NCBI GenBank assembly: GCA_013151535.1
Contig: JAADIC010000057.1
Coordinates: 1 to 5,541 of the forward strand
Direction: 5' to 3'
Source of the DNA: Alphaproteobacteria bacterium
GTDB taxonomy: Bacteria > Pseudomonadota > Alphaproteobacteria > Rhodobacterales > Rhodobacteraceae
Length of the DNA stretch: 5,541 nt
Position numbers and translations under genes: made by a program. Below the pieces are notes generated by a model, which was not told where the DNA came from, did no database searches, and worked only from the letters and a program-made list of their open reading frames with translations. Below are positions 1 through 4,844 of this stretch, piece after piece (positions within the stretch are counted from its first letter, which is position 1; the number at the start of each line of letters is the position of its first letter).

Positions 1-768
1 GGCCCCAAGCCGCAGATTTGCCCGGCGGAACCGCGCCAGATAGCGCCGGACGAAAAGAACGTCACCGGTTTTGTGTTCAAGGTGCAGGCCAATATGGACC
101 CCAAACACCGCGACCGCGTGGCCTTTGTGCGCCTCGTGTCCGGCCACTTCAAACGCGGCATGAAACTGACCCATGTGCGCTCCAAAAAGCAGATGGCGAT
201 TTCAAATCCGGTGCTGTTTCTGGCCAGTGATCGTGAACTGGCGCAAGAGGCCTGGGCGGGTGACATTATCGGCATCCCGAACCACGGCCAGTTGCGCATT
301 GGCGATGCGTTGAGCGAGGGTGAAAACCTGCGTTTCACCGGCATCCCGTCCTTTGCGCCCGAGCTTTTGCAATCGGTGCGCGCCGCTGACCCGATGAAGG
401 CCAAGCATCTGGACAAAGCCCTGAACCAGTTCGCCGAAGAGGGGGCTGCCAAGCTGTTCAAGCCGATGATCGGGGCGGGCTGGATCATCGGCGTCGTCGG
501 CCCCTTGCAATTCGAGGTTCTGGCCAGCCGGATCGAGCAGGAATACAATCTGCCGGTGCGCTTCGAGCAAACCCAGTTCAATTCCGCCCGCTGGCTGACC
601 GGCCCCAAAGACATTCTTGACGGTTTCATCGCGGCCAATCAGGGCCACATGGCCAACGACCACGATGGTGATCCTGTCTACCTGACGCGCCTGCAATGGG
701 ATATCGACCGGGTCGAGCGGGATTACCCCGCGCTGACATTGGCGGCAATCAAGGAGATGCAGGTTTAA
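1..768 (+). CDS. prfC: Peptide chain release factor 3 (RF3), C-terminal part, 5' end outside window
   Basis: RF3 is a cytoplasmic translational GTPase that removes RF1/RF2 from the ribosome after peptide release. Frame 1 is open from the first base, giving 255 residues ending in TAA. The GTG at 73 is only an internal valine, not the start. The visible part matches RF3 from the end of the linker into domains II and III: TGFVFKVQANMDPKHRDR at about residues 22-39, AGDIIGIPNHG at 86-96, FTGIPSFAPE at 112-121 and GPLQFEVLASRI at 167-178. These closely resemble the E. coli RF3 segments GFVFKIQANMDPKHRDR, FTGIPNFAPE and GVLQFDVV, from memory. About half the protein, including the whole GTP-binding domain (P-loop, switch regions), lies upstream and cannot be judged. 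The C terminus is of normal form, with no frameshift. The stop overlaps that of the convergent PepSY gene. The family call is secure. Confidence 0.96.
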   Translation, partial: GPKPQICPAEPRQIAPDEKNVTGFVFKVQANMDPKHRDRVAFVRLVSGHFKRGMKLTHVRSKKQMAISNPVLFLASDRELAQEAWAGDIIGIPNHGQLRIGDALSEGENLRFTGIPSFAPELLQSVRAADPMKAKHLDKALNQFAEEGAAKLFKPMIGAGWIIGVVGPLQFEVLASRIEQEYNLPVRFEQTQFNSARWLTGPKDILDGFIAANQGHMANDHDGDPVYLTRLQWDIDRVERDYPALTLAAIKEMQV

Positions 769-1382
769 TTCTTCAGCCTGATCCGCTTGGGCCTCGGTAC
801 ATTGGTGCGCTTAACCATGACCTGTTCGCGTTTGTTTTTGCGTCGCCGCAGGCGTGGCACCAGAAACAGGAAGATGCCGGACAGGCCAAAGATCACCATG
901 GCCCCGGCGGTGATATCCGCCAGCCAACTGCCGAGCCCACGCGTCAGCCAGCCGCGTTTGTGGATGGCGCGAAAGGCCGATCCCCAATAGATTTTGGTGT
1001 CCAGCAGGCGGCCCTCGGGGTCAAACGTCTTGCGGGTGAAACGGGTTTTGACCCAGTAATGGCCGGTTTCGGCGGCCACGATCACCCGGCCGCTGGCGCC
1101 ATCAAACATATGCACCGGGCGCTTGTGATATTTGGTCTTTTTGTTCACCTTGAAAGTGTCACCCGGAAATACCGCCACCGCTACGGCCCGGGCCGCCTCA
1201 AGATCCATGGCCTGAGGGTTGGGCCAATCGTCAAACAGGGCTTCGTCATAGGTGCTTGCGGGCAGCCAGCTTAAAACCAGCTTGCTGTGGTTCAGGTAAA
1301 GCCCAGTCAACCCGATCATAATGATCCACGGCATGACGAGAAAGCCTAGCCATCCGTGGATTTTACGAAGGAGTCTGATCAC
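765..1382 (-). CDS. PepSY-associated two-helix membrane protein
   Basis: This 205-residue inner-membrane protein has a short basic N terminus (RLLRK), a first hydrophobic helix at about residues 11-30, a soluble region at about 31-152 and a second helix at about 153-176. A strongly basic tail follows (RLRRRKNKR and onward). By the positive-inside rule both ends are cytoplasmic and the middle is periplasmic. The opening RKIHGWLGF and the pre-helix segment HKRGWLTRGLGSWLADI are typical of PepSY_TM proteins. Some relatives reduce ferric siderophores through His-ligated haem (FoxB/PiuB type); H9, H32 and H141 lie near membrane edges, but a redox role here is speculative and the protein is much smaller than those reductases. 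The start is GTG at 1380-1382; an in-frame stop at 1392-1394 leaves no room for an earlier one. The ribosome site is weak (AGG a few bases upstream). It appears monocistronic and convergent with prfC. Function is unassigned. Confidence 0.85.
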   Translation of the reverse strand: MIRLLRKIHGWLGFLVMPWIIMIGLTGLYLNHSKLVLSWLPASTYDEALFDDWPNPQAMDLEAARAVAVAVFPGDTFKVNKKTKYHKRPVHMFDGASGRVIVAAETGHYWVKTRFTRKTFDPEGRLLDTKIYWGSAFRAIHKRGWLTRGLGSWLADITAGAMVIFGLSGIFLFLVPRLRRRKNKREQVMVKRTNVPRPKRIRLKN

Positions 1383-1563
1383 TTGCCTATTTCACTCTGC
1401 TCGCGGGCTATGCGCCCTGCTATTTGGGTTTAACCACACCTGCATGGCTTTCCTATCCGATAATTCCGCGCAGTGCCAGAAAATCCACATCAACTTATCG
1501 CCAAAAATTTGCCCGCCAGCGCGGATTGGGCGCGCACGGGCAAAGATGTGATCCCGGCTGCTC

Positions 1564-1601
1564 TTTCCGGCGTAAGGTTTTACGCCATTTGCGCCCGGAA
1601 A
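1564..1601. repeat. Nested inverted repeat / stem-loop in spacer
   Basis: GGCGTAA (1569-1575) and TTACGCC (1580-1586) form a perfect 7-bp stem with a 4-base loop. It is enclosed by TTTCCGG (1564-1570) and CCGGAAA (1595-1601). The two stems share the GG at 1569-1570, so they either stack with a 3' bulge or compete. No U-run follows on either strand, so this is not a standard terminator. Its role is unknown; it lies about 240 bases upstream of the helicase start. Confidence 0.45.
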
Positions 1602-1671
1602 ATGCCAAAGCATTATTGCCAATATGTCACGTTTTCGCCATATCCGAGCGGTTTTTGCGTCCATTTCGGAA

Positions 1672-1724
1672 ACAATCATCCGATTTCCTCGCAATTGGTC
1701 AAATGATTGTATGCCGCGTTGACC
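1672..1724. repeat. Two interleaved inverted repeats upstream of helicase
   Basis: ACAATCAT (1672-1679) and ATGATTGT (1703-1710) are a perfect 8-base inverted repeat with a 23-base spacer. GGTCAA (1697-1702), inside that spacer, is the reverse complement of TTGACC (1719-1724), which is also the proposed -35 element of the helicase promoter. As DNA these could be operator half-sites. As RNA the arrangement would have pseudoknot topology, but only if transcription began upstream. Short repeats like these can arise by chance. Confidence 0.35.
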
Positions 1725-1747
1725 TTTTGGGCTGTTTTGACTAGGAA
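1719..1747 (+). promoter_or_regulatory. Candidate sigma70 promoter for DEAD-box helicase
   Basis: TTGACC (1719-1724, 5 of 6 to consensus) is followed after 17 bases by TAGGAA (1742-1747, 3 of 6). A good -35 with a degenerate -10 is common in alphaproteobacteria. The start would fall near 1754, leaving a leader of roughly 88 bases before the ATG. The weak -10 keeps this tentative. Confidence 0.35.
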
Positions 1748-1841
1748 AGCGCCGTGAACATGCGCGTTTGCGTGACAATTCAGCATCGGCGGTTTTGAGG
1801 ACGGTTTTGAAAACTGGCTTCACCGCAACAATCGGGATCAT

Positions 1842-3245
1842 ATGACAAAATTCACCGACCTGAACCTGGACCCCAAGGTTCTAAAAGCCATTGAAGACAC
1901 TGGTTACGAGACGCCCACGCCGATCCAGGCGCAAGCCATTCCGTTCGCGCTTGAAGGGCGCGACGTTTTGGGGATTGCCCAGACCGGCACCGGCAAAACC
2001 GCCTCGTTCGTTTTGCCGATGATTACCATGCTCGGCAAGGGCCGCGCCCGGGCGCGCATGCCGCGCTCGCTTGTGCTGGCCCCGACGCGTGAACTGGCCG
2101 CACAGGTCGCCGAGAATTTCGAGGCCTATGCCAAATACACCAAGCTGACCATGGCGCTGCTGATCGGCGGCGTCAGTTTCAAGGATCAGGATCGCCTGAT
2201 TGATCGCGGTGTCGATGTGTTGGTCGCAACCCCCGGCCGCCTGCTGGATCATTTCGAGCGCGGTAAACTGATGCTGACCGGCGTGCAGATCATGGTGGTG
2301 GACGAGGCCGACCGGATGCTTGATATGGGCTTCATCCCCGATATCGAACGCATTTTCAAGCTGACGCCTTTCACCCGCCAGACCCTGTTTTTCAGCGCCA
2401 CCATGGCGCCTGAGATTACCCGCATCACCCAGGAATTCCTGCACAATCCTGAACGTGTCGAAGTGGCGCGCCAGGCCACGACCTCGGAAACCATCATCCA
2501 GGCGGTCTGTGTGTTCAAACCGTCGCGCAAGGATCGGACCGCCAGCGAGAAACGGGACCTTCTGCGCGCCTTTATTGAAAGCGAAGGCGATAAGGTGACA
2601 AATGGCATCGTATTCTGCAACCGCAAGGTCGATGTGGATATCGTTGCCAAGTCATTGAAAAAGCATGGATTTAATGCTTCGCCCATTCACGGCGATCTTG
2701 AACAGTCGGTGCGCACCCGCACCCTGAACGGATTTCGCAATGGTGATATCCGGTTTTTGATCGCCTCTGATGTGGCGGCGCGCGGCCTTGATATTCCCAA
2801 TGTCAGCCATATTTTCAACTTCGATGTGCCGATCCATTCCGAGGATTATGTGCATCGCATCGGGCGCACCGGGCGTGCCGGGCGCGAAGGCCACGCCTTC
2901 ATGCTGTGTCCGGTTCATGACGAAAAATACCTCAAGGCGATCGAGGCGTTGGTCAAACAGGATATCCCGCGCGTTGCGGCACCCGGAAGCGTTAAACCTG
3001 CTGCAAAGGCGGAAAAGCCGGTGGAGGATAAGCCTGCCAAGGCGAAATCGACCCGTTCGCGCAAAGCTGCAAAACCGGTTGACGATACGCCAGTGCAAGA
3101 GGTTCGCGTTGCCGAAAAGCAGCCCGAGGCCAACAAATCCACCCCGAAAAAAGAACCGCGCAATCGCGGTCGCAGCCGCCAGGGCAATAATTCGGTGGTT
3201 GGCATGGGCGACCATGTTCCGGCGTTTTTGCAACGCAGCTTTTAG
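1842..3245 (+). CDS. DEAD-box ATP-dependent RNA helicase (RhlE-like)
   Basis: This complete 467-residue cytoplasmic RNA helicase unwinds or remodels RNA using ATP; relatives act in ribosome assembly, cold adaptation and mRNA turnover. All core motifs are present: Q motif (F4, YETPTPIQ 22-29), I AQTGTGKT 46-53, Ia PTRELA 81-86, GG 109-110, Ib TPGR 130-133, II DEAD 154-157, III SAT 185-187, IV IVFCN 256-260, V SDVAARGLDIP 309-319 and VI HRIGRTGR 338-345. Residues from about 380 are a low-complexity Lys/Pro/Ala/Arg tail, probably disordered and RNA-binding, ending in GMGDHVPAFLQRSF, which I recall from rhodobacterial homologues. The ATG start matches the usual MTKFxDLNL opening; its ribosome site is weak (GGGA, 4 bases upstream). 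It is a single gene with its own candidate promoter. Subfamily is uncertain: RhlE-like is the best guess, so no symbol is given. Confidence 0.95.
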   Translation: MTKFTDLNLDPKVLKAIEDTGYETPTPIQAQAIPFALEGRDVLGIAQTGTGKTASFVLPMITMLGKGRARARMPRSLVLAPTRELAAQVAENFEAYAKYTKLTMALLIGGVSFKDQDRLIDRGVDVLVATPGRLLDHFERGKLMLTGVQIMVVDEADRMLDMGFIPDIERIFKLTPFTRQTLFFSATMAPEITRITQEFLHNPERVEVARQATTSETIIQAVCVFKPSRKDRTASEKRDLLRAFIESEGDKVTNGIVFCNRKVDVDIVAKSLKKHGFNASPIHGDLEQSVRTRTLNGFRNGDIRFLIASDVAARGLDIPNVSHIFNFDVPIHSEDYVHRIGRTGRAGREGHAFMLCPVHDEKYLKAIEALVKQDIPRVAAPGSVKPAAKAEKPVEDKPAKAKSTRSRKAAKPVDDTPVQEVRVAEKQPEANKSTPKKEPRNRGRSRQGNNSVVGMGDHVPAFLQRSF

Positions 3246-3309
3246 GCAATCCCCTGATCCGGACCTTCTGTGGTGACTATAACCCATATGGAGGTTTTGC
3301 GGTGAAGGA

Positions 3310-3340
3310 GGAACCGCGGGAAATACTCTCCCGCGGCTCC
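3310..3340 (-). terminator. GC-rich hairpin, likely terminator of the Hint gene
   Basis: A 12-base stem (3310-3321 with 3329-3340) has a 7-base loop. Read as minus-strand RNA every position pairs, with one G-U; as plus-strand RNA the same position is an A-C mismatch. It begins 9 bases after the Hint stop codon, a typical terminator distance, and lies about 65 bases past the helicase stop, so it may stop both convergent genes. Neither side has a clear U-run, so it may instead be a 3'-end stabilising or Rho-assisted structure. Confidence 0.65.
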
Positions 3341-3349
3341 CTGGGGGGT

Positions 3350-4402
3350 TTACCGAAATCCGACTTGCTTCAGCAGGGCCGAGGCTTCGTAAGATTTCAG
3401 CGACATCCGGCTTGCGACAGCCGAAACCTGGTGTTCGGAAACAATTTCTGGAAACAGCTCGATGATTTCGGCGCGGCTTTCTTTGGCCAGTGCATCAAGC
3501 GTGGTTGAATTGATATGCAGACTTTCTGAAGGAATACCTTCGGAATAGATCACCTCGTGGCTGTCAAACAGGATGTGGAAATACTCGACCACACCACCTT
3601 CGCGCCGGTAAATCGTATCGCTGTTAACCAGATCACGCGCCTTGACCAACACCTCAAGGCTGCCCAGCATCACCTCGGCGCGCCAGTCCGAAATCAGCAT
3701 CCGGTGTTGCTGGCTGACGATCAGATCGCTGTGATTGCCAAGCGCGCCCTTGCTGATGATGATCGGGGCCAGATGGCCGAACGCCCGCGCCGTGCGCCCG
3801 CCGATCCAGCGCACCGGCTGTGCGCCATTGTCGCGGGTCAGAACCATATCGCCCTCAACCAGATCCTCGATCAGTTTTTCCTGTCCGTCGGCCATGCGAA
3901 TGGCGGTGCCACGGCTGAAACAGACACAGGTGTAATCGGAATAATCGAAATCACCGGGGTCGATATCGGCGTCGATCAGGGTGTAATCCATGTCCGGGGT
4001 CAGCGGGCTGAGCGGCAGGAAATATTCGCCCGACCAGTCATCGGCCCCTTCATCGGTGTTGTTGATGATTAAAACTTCAACGGTTGAGCCATCGCTGCCC
4101 ATGAATGTCAGGCGGCTTTCCAGTTCAAGCCCGTCCCCAAGTGCGCCGATTTCCGAACCTGCACCAACGGATTGGCCCGAAACATTGTCTTCAAAATGAT
4201 CGCTTGAATTGCCCGCGCCGTTGCCGTTGTCATCGACGATCAGATCATAGGCGGTAGAGGTGCTCGAAAACACATAAACGTCACCAACCTCGGAATCAGA
4301 GGCGTTGGTGATCGGTTCACCCGCGTTCACGCCCGAGCTGACCAAAAAGTCCGACCCGTCATAGATGTCACAGATTTGGTGGTCATTTGATGTAGAACTC
4401 AT
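3350..4402 (-). CDS. Hint (Hedgehog/intein) domain protein with acidic N-terminal region
   Basis: Residue numbers here count from an in-frame TTG at 4426; I prefer the ATG at 4400-4402 (residue 9), giving a protein of 350 residues. The first part (9-166) is Asp/Ser/Gly-rich with one Arg (R105) and no Lys, has no Sec signal or membrane helix, and looks like an acidic, perhaps calcium-bound beta domain. A Hint_2-like domain follows at about 167-310: the nucleophile-position Cys in CFSRGTAIRMADG (C169), LIEDLVEGDMVLTRDNGAQPVRWIGG, the block-B motif SQQH (H241), and YFHILFDSHEVIYSEG with H284/H290. The ending SLKSYEASALL resembles other rhodobacterial Hint proteins, many of which are thought to be exported. 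Family knowledge: Hint domains catalyse an N-S acyl shift and self-cleavage. No C-terminal His-Asn junction is visible, so cleavage rather than splicing is more likely. The substrate is unknown. Neither candidate start has a well-placed Shine-Dalgarno sequence. It appears monocistronic. Confidence 0.88.
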   Translation of the reverse strand: MSSTSNDHQICDIYDGSDFLVSSGVNAGEPITNASDSEVGDVYVFSSTSTAYDLIVDDNGNGAGNSSDHFEDNVSGQSVGAGSEIGALGDGLELESRLTFMGSDGSTVEVLIINNTDEGADDWSGEYFLPLSPLTPDMDYTLIDADIDPGDFDYSDYTCVCFSRGTAIRMADGQEKLIEDLVEGDMVLTRDNGAQPVRWIGGRTARAFGHLAPIIISKGALGNHSDLIVSQQHRMLISDWRAEVMLGSLEVLVKARDLVNSDTIYRREGGVVEYFHILFDSHEVIYSEGIPSESLHINSTTLDALAKESRAEIIELFPEIVSEHQVSAVASRMSLKSYEASALLKQVGFR

Positions 4403-4492
4403 CTGGAATGCGCCATGTTCTCTCAAAGGTATGGCAAAGCCCGTTCGGATTGCGCGTCCCAGCGCTGCCCTAGGCGATCCCCACCACCACGG

Positions 4493-4502
4493 TTGATATC
4501 AA
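4493..4502. promoter_or_regulatory. Perfect 10-bp palindrome at Hint promoter, possible operator
   Basis: TTGATATCAA is perfectly self-complementary. It abuts the proposed -10 box of the Hint gene, sharing base 4502, and covers the expected transcription start, a place where a repressor would block initiation. No regulator gene in the window is an obvious partner. Confidence 0.35.
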
Positions 4503-4530
4503 AACTAAGGCGAAATCGGATAAAAGTCAA
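4502..4530 (-). promoter_or_regulatory. Candidate sigma70 promoter for Hint-domain gene
   Basis: On the minus strand TTGACT (4530-4525, 5 of 6) is followed after 17 bases by TAGTTT (4507-4502, 3 of 6). Transcription would start near 4495, giving a leader of about 90 bases before the preferred ATG. It sits in an AT-rich patch of otherwise GC-rich DNA, which adds some support. Confidence 0.45.
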
Positions 4531-4610
4531 TAAATCAGACACTTCGGGGGCGTAATTAAGGTATTGTCTCAAGTAGCGAAACAATGCCCGGGATTTCCGC
4601 GTTTCGTTTT

Positions 4611-4649
4611 GCAATCAACCGCAACTATATGTCATTGTGGTTGTATTGC
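4611..4649. repeat. Long imperfect inverted repeat (14-bp stem, 10-base loop)
   Basis: Arms 4611-4624 and 4635-4649 pair over 14 positions with a single bulged T at 4644. The one non-Watson-Crick pair (4621 with 4638) is a G-U in plus-strand RNA but an A-C mismatch in minus-strand RNA, so a plus-strand transcript folds better. No U-run follows, so it is not a typical terminator. It could be an operator for a dimeric regulator or part of a small RNA. It lies upstream of both candidate promoters. Confidence 0.5.
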
Positions 4650-4735
4650 GCGCCGATCACTCGGTTTCCATGCGAGAGGCGCAACAACCCGTTGCCGAAA
4701 TATTAACGAATTTGTGCCAATTGTGGCGGGAATTC

Positions 4736-4744
4736 TGTGGATAA
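4736..4744 (-). promoter_or_regulatory. Perfect DnaA-box match (TTATCCACA)
   Basis: The plus strand reads TGTGGATAA, the exact complement of the consensus DnaA box TTATCCACA. It lies about 43 bases upstream of the SDR -35 box and 2 bases before a GANTC site (4747-4751), the CcrM methylation target in alphaproteobacteria. I saw only this one box, so it is not evidence of an origin. It may be a DnaA-regulated promoter site or chance. Confidence 0.35.
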
Positions 4745-4786
4745 GTGATTCGCCGCCACTTGTTTGCAAACCGCCCAACCCGGCGC

Positions 4787-4815
4787 TTGACGGCGCGCTC
4801 TGCCTGCCTGATGAT
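4787..4815 (+). promoter_or_regulatory. Candidate sigma70 promoter for SDR gene
   Basis: TTGACG (4787-4792, 5 of 6) is followed after 17 bases by GATGAT (4810-4815, 4 of 6). The transcript would begin near 4822, leaving a leader of about 23 bases that contains the ribosome site AAGGGG at 4834-4839, 5 bases before the ATG. Spacing and placement are good for a simple housekeeping promoter. Confidence 0.5.
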
Positions 4816-4844
4816 CCCGCCAAATCTTCAGGAAAGGGGCCGTT

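Larger units (their letters stand above)
1383..1841. other. Divergent intergenic region between PepSY and helicase genes
   Basis: This 459-base spacer is less GC-rich than the flanking genes. Open frames exist on both strands (149 codons minus, 106 codons plus), but their translations are rich in Cys, Arg, Trp and His, resemble no family I know and overlap each other, so I treat the region as non-coding. It should carry both outward promoters. A candidate is visible for the helicase but none is convincing for the PepSY gene. Three inverted-repeat structures and a 9-base direct repeat (CGGTTTTGA at 1790-1798 and 1802-1810) lie in it. A small RNA cannot be excluded. Confidence 0.7.
4403..4844. 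other. Divergent regulatory region between Hint and SDR genes
   Basis: This spacer of about 440 bases separates two outward-facing genes. It holds a candidate promoter for each, a 10-bp palindrome on the Hint promoter, a long imperfect hairpin, a DnaA-box match and one GANTC site (4747-4751). A further short repeat, CGAAAC (4577-4582) with GTTTCG (4601-4606), lies just before the hairpin. Open frames of 63 codons (4423-4614, minus) and 128 codons (4564-4950, plus, running out of frame into the SDR gene) show no family features, and I consider them chance. Confidence 0.7.

Noticed and set aside
1460..1495. TGGCAC on the minus strand as a possible sigma54 promoter for the PepSY gene
   Set aside because: The required downstream GC element at the fixed spacing is absent.
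1392..1841. 149-codon minus-strand frame ahead of the PepSY gene, in the same frame as it
   Set aside because: Composition is atypical, no family features are seen, its start abuts the helicase ATG, and it would occupy the region needed for the helicase promoter.
3302..3508. 68-codon plus-strand frame starting at GTG with a strong GGAGG 7 bases upstream
   Set aside because: It runs through the terminator hairpin and then antisense to the well-supported Hint gene, and the translation resembles no family. The Shine-Dalgarno match is the only support.
4736..4744. DnaA box as part of a replication origin
   Set aside because: There is only one box, no array of further boxes, and no neighbouring replication genes in the window.
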